Assembly: GCA_051252005.1 (NCBI GenBank)
Contig: JBPOEZ010000003.1
Location: 434,001 to 498,000 of the forward strand
Source: JACOMS01 sp051252005
GTDB lineage: Bacteria; Pseudomonadota; Alphaproteobacteria; Caulobacterales; Maricaulaceae
Direction of reading: 5' to 3'
DNA length: 64,000 bases
Shown piece by piece: positions 43,321 through 52,683 of this stretch (position 1 is its first letter; every line of letters starts with the position of its first letter). Below the pieces are notes generated by a model that was given only the letters and a program-made list of their open reading frames with translations, did no database searches and was not told the origin of the DNA. The position numbers and the translations under genes were made by a program.

Positions 43321-45897
43321 TTATGCAGCGGTCAGCACGATCTTTCCGCCTTTACTATCCACCGTCACAGTTTGGCCGTCATGAAGATTACCCGCGAGCA
43401 CCATACGGGCCAATTGATCCTGCACTTGCTTCTGGATCACCCGTTTGAGAGGCCGTGCGCCGTAGGACGGGTCATAGCCCTGCTCGCCGAGCCATTTTCG
43501 GGCCGCGTCCGTGATGTTTACCTTGATATGCCGCTCAGACAACCACCCTTGAAGGCGCTTGATCTGTATATCGACAATCGCGCCCATATGCTCAGGCTTA
43601 AGCCGTTCAAACAAAAGGATCTCGTCAAGGCGGTTGAGAAACTCTGGCCGGAAATGCGCGTTGACCTCTGCCATCACACCTACCTTCGCCGCGTTGACAT
43701 TGTCGCCGTCAGCAAGATTAAGCAAATGCTGCGCGCCGATGTTCGACGTCATAATGATCAACGTATTCCTAAAGTCCACAGTTCGCCCCTGCCCGTCCGT
43801 AAGCCGGCCATCATCAAGCACTTGCAAGAGCACATTGAACACATCCGGATGAGCCTTTTCAATTTCGTCAAACAAGACGACCTGATAAGGGCGGCGGCGT
43901 ACGGCTTCGGTGAGCGCTCCGCCTTCTTCGTATCCGACATAGCCTGGAGGCGCGCCGATAAGGCGGGAGACAGAATGCTTCTCCATATATTCGGACATAT
44001 CCATGCGCGTAATCGCTGCGTCGTCATCAAAGAGGAACGCGGCCAAGGCTTTTGTTAGTTCCGTTTTACCGACGCCTGTAGGCCCAAGGAACATGAAGGA
44101 GCCGATGGGACGCGCAGGATCTTTGAGACCCGCGCGTGCGCGGCGCACAGCATCCGATACAGAGGCCACGGCTTTGCCCTGACCAATAACGCGGCTTGCC
44201 AGAACCTCTTCCATATTGAGTAGCTTTTCGCGTTCACCCTCGAGCATTTTCTCAACCGGAATTCCGGTCCAGCGCGAGACGACCGACGCAATCGCTTCCG
44301 AGGTGACAGTTTCTGTCGCCAAAGCGGAATCGTTTTCTTGCGCGGCTTCAAGCTCAGCCATCTTGGCGACGAGCGCAGGAATGTCTTCATGTTGAAGGCG
44401 GCCCGCAGTCGCGTAATCGCCGCGGCGCACAGCGTCCTGCAATTCAAAACGCGCTTCTTCGAGCCGCTCTTTCATGTCTGTTGAACTAGCAAGTTTGGAT
44501 TTTTCCGCCTGCCACGCCGCGCTCATTTCACTGCTCTCTTTTTCGAGATCAATAATTTCGCCTTGGCGTTTCTTCAGCCGTTTCTGCGACGCGTCGTCTT
44601 TTTCCTTCTTAAGGGCTTCGACTTCGATCTTTAGCTGCACGAGGCGGCGATCAATTTCGTCAAGCGCTTCAGGCTTACTATCGACTTGCATACGAAGGCG
44701 GGAGGCCGCCTCGTCCATAAGGTCGATAGCTTTGTCCGGCAGAAAACGATCCGTAATATAGCGATTGGAAAGCTGCGCGGCAGCGACAATCGCGCCGTCA
44801 GAAATACGGATTCCGTGATGAACTTCGTATTTTTCTTTAAGGCCGCGTAATATCGATACCGTATCTTCTACGCTCGGCTCATTGACAAATACAGTCAAGA
44901 AACGCCGCGCTAGCGCCGCATCTTTTTCAAGATGCTTACGATATTCATCCAGCGTGGTCGCGCCGACGCAGTGAAGTTCCCCGCGCGCAAGCGCAGGCTT
45001 TAAAAGGTTCGCCGCATCCATCGCGCCGTCGCCTTTCCCCGCACCGACAAGCGTGTGAATCTCGTCAATGAAAAGGATTATTTCTCCGTTCGCGCTTTCG
45101 ACTTCTTTAAGAACCGCTTTCAAGCGCTCTTCAAACTCGCCGCGATATTTCGCGCCGGCAATCAACGCGCCCATATCAAGCGCGAGAAGGCGTTTATTCT
45201 TGATCGATTCCGGCACATCGCCAGAAACAATTCGGTTGGCAAGCCCTTCGGCAATCGCGGTTTTACCAACGCCCGGTTCGCCTATAAGAAGCGGATTATT
45301 CTTTGAGCGACGCGAAAGCACCTGCATCGTGCGGCGAATTTCTTCGTCGCGGCCAATAACCGGATCGAGCTTACCTTCGCGCGCTGCCTGCGTCAGATCC
45401 CGCGCATATTTGGATAGGGCGTCATACTGATCTTCCGCCGCGTCGCTTGTCACAGGCTCGTCATTACGCACAGATTTAATCGCCTCTGTAAGGCGGGTTT
45501 TATCTACGCCGCCCTTGTCTAACGCTGCCTTTAAGTCCTTATCGGCGTTTAAAACGCAGGCCAGTAAAAGCCGTTCGACCGTGACGAACGCGTCGCCTGC
45601 CGTTTTCGCGGCCTTTTCAGCGTTAGCAAAAATTTTAGCCGCCGCCGTCGACAAAGACAGGCCTGAGCCGCCTTCGACTTGCGGAAGCTTTGATAATTTT
45701 GATTCGACCGCGCTCGTCAGCCCGTCAACATTGGCTCCCGACATTTGCAGAAGTTTTGACGGCAACCCGCCATCCTCGGACAAAAGTCCAGACATTATAT
45801 GAAGCGGCGTGAGCTGTTGATGGTCACGGGTGACCGCCTCTGATTGCGCCGCTTGAATAACGCCGCGGCCGCGTTGTGTGTATGCTTGAATATCCAT
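43321..45897 (-). CDS. clpB: ATP-dependent chaperone ClpB
   Basis: An 858-aa disaggregase of full length. Clp-N repeats occupy residues 1-145, AAA1 has GEPGVGKTAIAEGLA, then a long coiled-coil M-domain (about 400-520, rich in Glu/Lys/Leu, for example RRLVQLKIEVEALKKEK), AAA2 has GPTGVGKTELTKALA, and the C-domain ends GARPLKRVIQKQVQD. It rescues aggregated proteins together with DnaK. The ATG has a strong GAGGAGG upstream. A heat-shock-type promoter lies at 45930-45959, and a terminator follows the gene. Confidence 0.97.
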   Translation of the reverse strand: MDIQAYTQRGRGVIQAAQSEAVTRDHQQLTPLHIMSGLLSEDGGLPSKLLQMSGANVDGLTSAVESKLSKLPQVEGGSGLSLSTAAAKIFANAEKAAKTAGDAFVTVERLLLACVLNADKDLKAALDKGGVDKTRLTEAIKSVRNDEPVTSDAAEDQYDALSKYARDLTQAAREGKLDPVIGRDEEIRRTMQVLSRRSKNNPLLIGEPGVGKTAIAEGLANRIVSGDVPESIKNKRLLALDMGALIAGAKYRGEFEERLKAVLKEVESANGEIILFIDEIHTLVGAGKGDGAMDAANLLKPALARGELHCVGATTLDEYRKHLEKDAALARRFLTVFVNEPSVEDTVSILRGLKEKYEVHHGIRISDGAIVAAAQLSNRYITDRFLPDKAIDLMDEAASRLRMQVDSKPEALDEIDRRLVQLKIEVEALKKEKDDASQKRLKKRQGEIIDLEKESSEMSAAWQAEKSKLASSTDMKERLEEARFELQDAVRRGDYATAGRLQHEDIPALVAKMAELEAAQENDSALATETVTSEAIASVVSRWTGIPVEKMLEGEREKLLNMEEVLASRVIGQGKAVASVSDAVRRARAGLKDPARPIGSFMFLGPTGVGKTELTKALAAFLFDDDAAITRMDMSEYMEKHSVSRLIGAPPGYVGYEEGGALTEAVRRRPYQVVLFDEIEKAHPDVFNVLLQVLDDGRLTDGQGRTVDFRNTLIIMTSNIGAQHLLNLADGDNVNAAKVGVMAEVNAHFRPEFLNRLDEILLFERLKPEHMGAIVDIQIKRLQGWLSERHIKVNITDAARKWLGEQGYDPSYGARPLKRVIQKQVQDQLARMVLAGNLHDGQTVTVDSKGGKIVLTAA

Positions 45898-45929
45898 GGG
45901 ACATCCTCCTCATTAAATTCTTATACTCA

Positions 45930-45959
45930 ATGTAGGAATAAATTCCAACACAACAAGGG
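45930..45959 (-). promoter_or_regulatory. RpoH (sigma-32) type promoter of clpB
   Basis: On the minus strand, CCCTTG, then 17 bp after the CTTG, then CCTACATT. This fits the alphaproteobacterial sigma-32 consensus CTTG-N17-CYTATNT with one mismatch. The -10 element is about 33 bp before the clpB ATG. Confidence 0.75.
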
Positions 45960-45988
45960 CAGGCTAACCCAAAATATTGACAATTTCG

Positions 45989-46663
45989 CTAAACCGTTAC
46001 CCGTTCAATTAACTCTGGCCCGCTTGCCCGCCCAGACCCGACGTTGCTGCCAACAGGGTGAAACGCCAAATCCTCTCCGTCCTTCATATGCCTTAAAACT
46101 CTATCAGCCGGAACGTCCCAGTTTAGCCAATCATCCCACCGCTCGCTTGGCAATCTCACGGGCATACGGTGATGGAGATGTTTGACGTCGCCGAGCGCAG
46201 CCGTCGTTAGGATCGTAACCGACAGCAATGTAATCCCCTCATCAACGCGCCATTGATCCCACAAAGCGGCGAAAGCAAAAAGTTCTCTGTCTTTCTCGTA
46301 TATATAGTTCGGAGTTTTGGGTTTTTCGGCGCCCTCCCATTCATACCACCCGTTAGCCGGCATGAGCGCGCGGCGGCGACGAAATGGCGTACGAAAGCTT
46401 GGTTTCTCTGATGCCGTTTCTACGCGGGCATTAAAAAGCGGGCGGCCTTCAGGCGCTTCTTTTTTCCAGTGCGGGTGCAGCCCCCACCGCATCGGCACGA
46501 TTTTGCGTTGCCGCTTCCCGTCCCATGCTATCACTGGAACGACAGTCGCTGGCGCGATATTAAAATTCGCGTCCCAGTCCCATAGGCCGTCATTGCCTTC
46601 TCTCGCGCCGAAATATTTCGCCGCCGCGTCCAATTTAGCATATAGAGCATATCGTCCACACAT
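45989..46663 (-). CDS. SOS response-associated peptidase (SRAP/YedK/HMCES family)
   Basis: The protein must begin MCGRYALYAK, because Cys2 is the catalytic residue that crosslinks to abasic sites after Met removal; this sets the start at 46663, although the frame is open further upstream. The other SRAP motifs follow: NIAPATVVPV (Asn), MRWGLHPHW, FNARVETASEKPSF, MPANGWYEWEG (Glu) and HHRMPV (His). Length is 224 aa. YedK-type proteins protect abasic sites in single-stranded DNA. It is divergent from the Nudix gene, with 45 bp between starts. Confidence 0.93.
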   Translation of the reverse strand: MCGRYALYAKLDAAAKYFGAREGNDGLWDWDANFNIAPATVVPVIAWDGKRQRKIVPMRWGLHPHWKKEAPEGRPLFNARVETASEKPSFRTPFRRRRALMPANGWYEWEGAEKPKTPNYIYEKDRELFAFAALWDQWRVDEGITLLSVTILTTAALGDVKHLHHRMPVRLPSERWDDWLNWDVPADRVLRHMKDGEDLAFHPVGSNVGSGRASGPELIERVTV

Positions 46664-46708
46664 AGTGTATATGTAGGTTATGATCCTTATGACGAAAAGC
46701 CCGAAACC

Positions 46709-47113
46709 ATGAAAACACCGCGCCAATGTGTGGGTATCGTTTGCTTTCGCGGAGATGATGTCCTTTTGATCCGGCGGGGCAAGCCTCCCAAGATTGGAGA
46801 ATGGTCTATTCCTGGCGGGCATATTGAAAAGGGCGAGACTCAAGCACAGGCGGCCCTGCGGGAGTTACTTGAGGAAACAGGCGTGACCGCTTCGCTCGGC
46901 GATAAAATTGCCATGGTTCCCGCCTGCTTTGGCGGCGTTAACTACCACCTACATGACTATAGCGCGCAGTGGATATCCGGCGAACCTGCCGCTGGTGATG
47001 ACGCGGCGGCGGCCGAATTCGTGACGCCCAAAAGGCTTAAAATCCTCCCCTTATGGCAAAAAACCCGTGATATCATCGCTTTGGCGCGCCAGAAAAGATC
47101 GTTAATCCCCTGA
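46709..47113 (+). CDS. Nudix hydrolase
   Basis: A 134-aa single-domain protein with a complete Nudix box (residues 37-59: GGHIEKGETQ, then RELLEETGV), including the REL-EE-G catalytic core. It hydrolyses a nucleoside diphosphate linked to another moiety; ADP-ribose-like substrates are common for members this size, but the substrate is not readable. It sits divergently next to the SRAP protein, and a housecleaning or DNA-damage role is plausible. Confidence 0.9.
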   Translation: MKTPRQCVGIVCFRGDDVLLIRRGKPPKIGEWSIPGGHIEKGETQAQAALRELLEETGVTASLGDKIAMVPACFGGVNYHLHDYSAQWISGEPAAGDDAAAAEFVTPKRLKILPLWQKTRDIIALARQKRSLIP

Positions 47114-47181
47114 TTTTATTAACGGGTTGCTAGGCATTTTTCTTTACCTTCCTTAACACTTGACCTGATTTGGAGGTAATT

Positions 47182-47619
47182 GTGCGGCTATTAACCGTTA
47201 TTCCGCTCTTGGCGATTCCCGTCGCCATCTATAATTTGATCGCGATCAGCGGATCGAGCTTTTCCACTGCGGAAAAGGTGCGTGAACGCATGGATGCTGA
47301 TTTCCTGTCCATCCCCATGGCGTCCGGCGCAGACTGGGCGGTTACCCCTGGCCACGCGCTAATTACCCTCACCATCCTATTTTTATTCTTTGAACTTTTG
47401 AAGTCTACAGGTATTGGCCGCGCCTCGGTTATGAACCACGCGTTCTCTATGGTGCTCTTCATTGTCTGTTTAGTCGAATTTTTGATGTTTCATGCTTTTG
47501 CAACATCGGTATTTTTCCTCATCATGACGATGACGCTCTTGGATGTTATGGCCGGCTTTATGGTCACGATAGCAAGCGCTCGGCGTGACTTTGCCGTCGC
47601 AGACGGATTCGGGTCATAA
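47182..47619 (+). CDS. Membrane protein of unknown function (145 aa)
   Basis: The GTG at 47182 is preferred because GGAGG lies five bases upstream; an in-frame TTG at 47170 precedes that site. The protein starts with a hydrophobic segment (RLLTVIPLLAIPVAIYNLIA), has a periplasmic loop of about 45 residues, then three more helices (HALITLTILFLFF, then FSMVLFIVCLVEFLMF, and FFLIMTMTLLDVMAGFMVT). I do not recognise the family with certainty. It lies three bases upstream of the PAS-EAL gene and is probably co-transcribed with it. Confidence 0.65.
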   Translation: MRLLTVIPLLAIPVAIYNLIAISGSSFSTAEKVRERMDADFLSIPMASGADWAVTPGHALITLTILFLFFELLKSTGIGRASVMNHAFSMVLFIVCLVEFLMFHAFATSVFFLIMTMTLLDVMAGFMVTIASARRDFAVADGFGS

Positions 47620-47622
47620 TTT

Positions 47623-48858
47623 ATGGTCCGTAAAGCGGCATCCCCCCTGATTAAATCTACCGTAGCCGCCGCTCGTCTCGCTACGCCTGCATCGGCTCAG
47701 GCGACTGCGGCCTTGTCGCTTTTGGGGGCCGTCGCTTTTTCGATCAACCTCGCCGATGATAGCCTCGATTGGGATGATAGAACCGCTTTAGCGGATCTGC
47801 TTAAAACGCCCGCCAATCGTCTTCCCGCAACGCAAGTAGACTTCTCATCGCTATTATCGTCCAAATCCCAAACCCTGAGACATGAAGCGATTAGGGCGCT
47901 TGGCCCTGACAATGATGTTTACGCGGTGACTTACCCTATCACTGCCGTAGATGGCAGCCGCCTTTGGCTTGAGGAGCGCGGCATGCATGTGCATAGCGGC
48001 GAAACCACCCATCAGATCATCCATAGCGTTTTGCGAGATGTAAGCGAAGACAAACACAACGGCATGCGCAAAGCCTATGACGCGGCCCAAAGCACAAAAA
48101 AGCCGTCTCCAATAGCCGCACCGATTACTGAAAACGATATATTGGCCGCGTTGAAAGACAAGGCTTTGTCACTCGCCTATCAACCTATCGTCATCGCTGC
48201 GACCCGGGAAATTCATCACTATGAATGTTTACTCCGCCGGCAAACACCGAATGGCGGCATCATGTCTGCCGCAGATTACATCATCGCCGCCGAAACACTT
48301 GGATGCATACACTTACTCGATAAGCGCGCATTGGACATTGGGATAAAAACACTTCGCAGTGATCCAAACATCCATCTCGCGTTCAACGTCTCTGCCGGAA
48401 CAATCGAATCTGAATTTGCTGCTAAAAATTATTTAAGCGCGCTGAAGGCATTAGGCCCAGACGCGCAGCGCGTCACGTTGGAACTTACCGAAACATTAGC
48501 CCTCAAAGACGATCATCACGCCGCTCTCTTTTCCGAGAAAGCCAAAGCCCTTGGCTGCCACTTTGCCATTGATGATTTCGGCACAGGCCATACGACCTTT
48601 AAAAACCTCATGAATATACATGCCGATATTCTCAAAATTGACGGTTCCATGATCAAGGATTTATCCGAAAGCCCATGCAAGCAAGCTTTTGTCCGGATCA
48701 TGGTCGATATGGCCCGCACCTTCGGCATTGAAACTGTTGCTGAAATGGTCAGCAATTTCGAAGATGCGGCCATGCTTGAAAAAATGGGTGTCACCTATTT
48801 CCAGAGCTATATTTTCGGACGGCCTGAGCCGAAGCCCGCAGCCAAAATCGCATTATAG
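47623..48858 (+). CDS. PAS-EAL cyclic-di-GMP phosphodiesterase
   Basis: A 411-aa protein without GGDEF. Residues about 30-145 look like a PAS domain (DGSRLWLEERGMHVHSG and a SVLRDVSEDK end). Residues 172-405 are an EAL domain with all catalytic residues in place: YECLLR (Glu201; the EAL tripeptide is ECL), FNVS (Asn255), ELTE (Glu287), IDDFGTG (Asp317, Asp318), LKID (Lys338), VAEMV (Glu374) and FQSYIFGRP (Gln394). So it should be an active phosphodiesterase controlled by a sensed signal. It follows a membrane protein gene by three bases and precedes the LuxR-hydrolase fusion. Confidence 0.9.
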   Translation: MVRKAASPLIKSTVAAARLATPASAQATAALSLLGAVAFSINLADDSLDWDDRTALADLLKTPANRLPATQVDFSSLLSSKSQTLRHEAIRALGPDNDVYAVTYPITAVDGSRLWLEERGMHVHSGETTHQIIHSVLRDVSEDKHNGMRKAYDAAQSTKKPSPIAAPITENDILAALKDKALSLAYQPIVIAATREIHHYECLLRRQTPNGGIMSAADYIIAAETLGCIHLLDKRALDIGIKTLRSDPNIHLAFNVSAGTIESEFAAKNYLSALKALGPDAQRVTLELTETLALKDDHHAALFSEKAKALGCHFAIDDFGTGHTTFKNLMNIHADILKIDGSMIKDLSESPCKQAFVRIMVDMARTFGIETVAEMVSNFEDAAMLEKMGVTYFQSYIFGRPEPKPAAKIAL

Positions 48859-48958
48859 TACAAACAATACAAACTTAGCCAATATGCTTCGCTTGCTTGT
48901 GTTTTTCACCCTGTCTTATAAAATCATCGTCAATCCAGTTTAGAAAGAGGACACGTAA

Positions 48959-50677
48959 TTGGATAAGACGTCACAATCACGCATGCTTGATCTTCTGGAT
49001 CATGCCTACAGGGTATCAGATAACTTAGATGAATTTGATGCCCTTTTGGACAATGCTAATTTGTATCTTTTTGACGAGACAGACCCCGTTGAGCTTGCGC
49101 GTGATTTACCCCGTTTTGCTGATCTTGATCCCCATATTGACCGTCATGTCGAACGACTTGAAAAGCTTATCGCCGCAAGGCAATCCCGCGATAAGCTTGG
49201 CCTTTCCCTTGACCGCCATGCCCAGTTCACACTGTCGGCAAAAGGCCGTGTGATCGACGCCAATGTGCAAGCCAATAGCCTTCTGCCTGACATTATAGAC
49301 TGCTACCTCAACGATCTACCGCTTAGCCTAGACAGTGTGGATACGCTACGGGAGCTAACCCGCGAGCTGACAGCCGGCGTGCAGTCCCTAGAACGTATTA
49401 TCTATCTCAACATTGAAACCGATGAGCCGACACCGGCCTTCGGATTTTGCCGAGCTGTTCCGCTCAAAAACGATGCTACAGGCCTACGGGTCAGTCTGTC
49501 TTATTTCGCTTGGTCAGATGCCATTTTCAGTAACCTTACGTCCGCGCTCGGCCTGACAGACAGCGAAGGGGCCGTTCTTAAAGGCGTACTTCTTGGTCAA
49601 AGCCAAAAACATATTGCCGAAAAACGGGGCCGTTCCGTAGATACGGTGAAGGCGCAATCTAAGTCTATTTTAAAGAAAGCAGGCTGCTCAAAGATGACAG
49701 ACCTCGCGCATCTCTGCACCAGTATCGCCTACGTTATTGGCCTCTCCGAAAAAGCAGCACTGGATACTGATGTAAATGAGCAATGGATCACACCCCGCCA
49801 AAACATGCAGACGACGGAACGTCCTGGCGGGCGGCAACTGGCTTGGTATGAATATGGCGATCCGGCGGGACGGCCCGTTCTCTATTTCCACGGATTTTTC
49901 CAAGGACCATTTTTTCTCGACTCGATGAAGCGGGAGTTTTTAGCAGCAGGCTTGCGGGTCATCGCGCCTTCGCGGCCCTGCTTTGGTTATACGAGCCCTC
50001 CAGCAAAACGACGGAACTATAGAGACACAGCGAGAGATGACGTTTGCGCGCTTTTGGACACTTTAAACATTACGCAACCGCTTATGATGATAGCCTCCCA
50101 TGGCGGCTCAAATCATGCTTTTCACACGGCTCGCGACCTTGGTGAACGGGTAAGATCAATGGTGTTTATTGGCGCTCGTGTGCCAATGACGCGAGAACAT
50201 CTATCCCACATGGATCAACGCGCCCGAACCATTTCGGCCGCCTGCCGCCATGCTCCATCTGTCATGAAAATGATCGCCACACTGGGCATAAAAACTTACC
50301 GTGAGCGCGGTATAAAAGCCTTTTTACAAACACAGTATGCCCCCGCCGCCATTGACCGCGCCGATATTGCTTACCCTGATAGATTTGTGAAAATGTCCGA
50401 AGGCATGTTCCATATGACCCAGCAAGGCGGAGACGCTTTTGTGATCGATGGCCAAGCGCAAATGAGTAATTGGGCTGATGATTTTAAAGCCGTGAGCGCG
50501 CCGCAATTTTGGATTCATGGGCGCCATTGCCACGTCATGGCCGCGCATTTACTTGAAGACTATATCAAGACCGTAAAGGATGCCCAAATAGAAATCATCG
50601 AAGACGCCGGATTTAATATTCTCTACCAAAAACCCGCAGAGGTCATGGACGTTATAAACAAAGTTGCGACTTTATGA
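48959..50677 (+). CDS. LuxR-type regulator fused to a catalytically degenerate alpha/beta hydrolase
   Basis: A 572-aa protein. Residues 1-190 form an N-terminal region possibly of PAS type. Residues 199-252 are a LuxR/GerE helix-turn-helix (LTDSEGAVLKGVLLGQSQ, then RSVDTVKAQSKSILKKAG). Residues about 300-570 are an alpha/beta hydrolase with oxyanion motif LYFHGFFQG and the nucleophile elbow IASHGGSN (Ser380). The acid position in WIHGRHCHV is Cys524 where Asp is expected, and the base position in EDAGFNILYQKP is Phe552 where His is expected. The hydrolase is therefore probably a ligand-binding sensor rather than an enzyme (inference). The TTG start has AAAGAGG eight bases upstream. It overlaps the convergent antiporter gene by six bases. 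Confidence 0.85.
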   Translation: MDKTSQSRMLDLLDHAYRVSDNLDEFDALLDNANLYLFDETDPVELARDLPRFADLDPHIDRHVERLEKLIAARQSRDKLGLSLDRHAQFTLSAKGRVIDANVQANSLLPDIIDCYLNDLPLSLDSVDTLRELTRELTAGVQSLERIIYLNIETDEPTPAFGFCRAVPLKNDATGLRVSLSYFAWSDAIFSNLTSALGLTDSEGAVLKGVLLGQSQKHIAEKRGRSVDTVKAQSKSILKKAGCSKMTDLAHLCTSIAYVIGLSEKAALDTDVNEQWITPRQNMQTTERPGGRQLAWYEYGDPAGRPVLYFHGFFQGPFFLDSMKREFLAAGLRVIAPSRPCFGYTSPPAKRRNYRDTARDDVCALLDTLNITQPLMMIASHGGSNHAFHTARDLGERVRSMVFIGARVPMTREHLSHMDQRARTISAACRHAPSVMKMIATLGIKTYRERGIKAFLQTQYAPAAIDRADIAYPDRFVKMSEGMFHMTQQGGDAFVIDGQAQMSNWADDFKAVSAPQFWIHGRHCHVMAAHLLEDYIKTVKDAQIEIIEDAGFNILYQKPAEVMDVINKVATL

Positions 50678-52552
50678 TGGCGGGTTCGCATTCAAAATAT
50701 TCGCCATAGTTTCGTTAAGTTCAGCATTCCATGCACCCTGCCGCTCCCTTACTTTCTTGACCAATGCCTCATTTTCATGAGCCGGAACCTTAGCGTCGTA
50801 AAGACTAGCCACCTCGATCATAGCCTCTCGGTCTGAGGCGTTGAATGCAGCGACCATAGCTTCCGCCTTGCTACGCGGTAATCCCATCGCTTCAAACGCT
50901 GAACGTCCCATGCGTAGAGAGCTGTCATAGGTTTCCCGAATAATATCTCGGCACCCTAATGCCCACAACTCATAAACATGGCCGCGATCTACGGCACGGG
51001 CGACGATGTGAATATCCGGATACGTGTGGGTGACATATTTGACGAGCTGATTAATTTGCTCCTTCCCGTCAATGGTGACAATGAGCATTTTCGCGCGTGC
51101 AAGCCCCGCCGAGTTTAAAAGGTCAGGGCGTGTTGCATCACCAAAATAGGCATGAAATCCGAACATCCTCAGCATTTCGAGCTGCCTTGAGCTATAGTCA
51201 ATTACAGTGGTTTTATAGCCTGCAGCAACGAGCATACGGTCAACAAGCCCGCCCATACGGCCACGACCCGCGATGATGATATGATCGTCAGCCTCTGGCA
51301 TATCGTCCGCTTCTGGATCACTCGTTTTGTTATATCGAGGCGCGATGACTCGGTCATAAAGAATAAACAGCCCCGGCGTTAACAGCATTGATAGCGCAAC
51401 AATTAAGAGGAGTTGATCAGCTATCGCTTCTGGAATCACGCCCTGCGCGACCGTAAGCGATAGCAACACAAAGCCAAACTCACCAGCCTGCGCGAGGCCA
51501 AGCGCGAAGAGCCAGCGGTGACAGCCCCGTATTTTAAAGATAAAACTTAGTCCTAAAAGAATAGCCGCCTTGAGGATCATTAATCCCGCCGTTAAAAGTA
51601 GAATAGTCGACAAATTTTCGATGAGCAAAGCAAAGTTAATACCCGCGCCTACCGTCATAAAGAACAGCCCCAAGAGAAGTCCTTTGAACGGATCAATATC
51701 GGATTCAAGCTCGTGGCGATATTCGCTATTGGCAAGAACAACACCAGCTAAAAAGGTTCCTAAAGCCGGAGATACGCCGACAAGGCTCATGAGAAGCGCG
51801 ATCCCAATGACCATCATGAGCGCGGCAGCTGTAAACAATTCGCGGAGCTGCGCGGCGGCTATAAAACGGAAGACGGGGCGAGTTAGATGATTGCCGCAAA
51901 GGACAACCGCAGCAATAGCGCCCAAGGTCACCAAAGCCGTCTGCCACCCATTTAGACTATCAACAATGCTAAGATCTGGGCCGTGACTTGCGTCCCCGCC
52001 GCTATGAGCTGCCGCAGTGTTAATGATGTCCAAAAGCTCCGGCAGAGCTAGTAGCGGAATAAGCGCGAGCATCGGAATGACGGCAATATCTTGGAACAAA
52101 AGCACAGAGAAACTGGCTTGCCCGCCGTCAGATTTCATCAAGCCTTTTTCATTGAGCGTTTGCAAGACAATCGCTGTGGACGAAAGCGCGAGAACCAATC
52201 CGATCGCGAAGGCCACGGTCCAGGTTTGCCCGAGGGCAATCGCCGCAGCCATGACAGCTAAAGTCGTGATCACCACCTGCCCGCCACCAAGTCCCGTAAG
52301 TCTGTGCCGCATTTGCCATAAAAGTTTCGGCTCTAATTCCAAACCGACAAGGAACAACATCATCACAACGCCAAACTCGGCGAAATGTTGAATGGCGATC
52401 ACATCCACATGCAAAAGGGTTAGAATTGGCCCAATAATAATCCCCGCAATCAAATAGCCAAGGACGGAGCCCAGACCGAGACGCGAGGCAATCGGAACCG
52501 CGATCACCCCCGCACAAAGGAAAATAAAGGCCAAAAGAAGAAAACTGGTCAT
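50672..52552 (-). CDS. Monovalent cation:proton antiporter, KefB/KefC type (CPA2) with RCK domain
   Basis: A 626-aa protein. The first 400 residues are a CPA2 membrane domain (GYLIAGIIIGP, FGVVMMLFLVGLELEPKLLW, ALSSTAIVLQTLNEKG, GTFLAGVVLANSEYRHELE). Residues about 415-540 form a TrkA-N/RCK domain with the Rossmann motif IIIAGRGRMGGLVDRM and YFGDATRPDLL. It should mediate K+/H+ exchange gated by NAD(H) or glutathione adducts. No KefF/KefG flavoprotein is adjacent. It converges with the LuxR-hydrolase gene (six-base overlap) and is divergent from rfbC. Confidence 0.92.
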   Translation of the reverse strand: MTSFLLLAFIFLCAGVIAVPIASRLGLGSVLGYLIAGIIIGPILTLLHVDVIAIQHFAEFGVVMMLFLVGLELEPKLLWQMRHRLTGLGGGQVVITTLAVMAAAIALGQTWTVAFAIGLVLALSSTAIVLQTLNEKGLMKSDGGQASFSVLLFQDIAVIPMLALIPLLALPELLDIINTAAAHSGGDASHGPDLSIVDSLNGWQTALVTLGAIAAVVLCGNHLTRPVFRFIAAAQLRELFTAAALMMVIGIALLMSLVGVSPALGTFLAGVVLANSEYRHELESDIDPFKGLLLGLFFMTVGAGINFALLIENLSTILLLTAGLMILKAAILLGLSFIFKIRGCHRWLFALGLAQAGEFGFVLLSLTVAQGVIPEAIADQLLLIVALSMLLTPGLFILYDRVIAPRYNKTSDPEADDMPEADDHIIIAGRGRMGGLVDRMLVAAGYKTTVIDYSSRQLEMLRMFGFHAYFGDATRPDLLNSAGLARAKMLIVTIDGKEQINQLVKYVTHTYPDIHIVARAVDRGHVYELWALGCRDIIRETYDSSLRMGRSAFEAMGLPRSKAEAMVAAFNASDREAMIEVASLYDAKVPAHENEALVKKVRERQGAWNAELNETMANILNANPPS

Positions 52553-52683
52553 AGGACTGCCGGAAACTAACGCTTAAAAAGGCACTATATGGCGTGACCA
52601 TTCGCCAATACTACCCCTAAAATATTCACGGGTCTCTGTCGTCATTGGTTGCCTTTCAGGTCTCTCGCCTTTACGGAGCGCTT

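Noticed and set aside
47100..47124. 7+7 bp inverted repeat CGTTAAT/ATTAACG across the Nudix stop codon
   Set aside because: Short, AT-rich and without a T-run; too weak to call a terminator or a CtrA site (the spacing between the TTAA halves is wrong).
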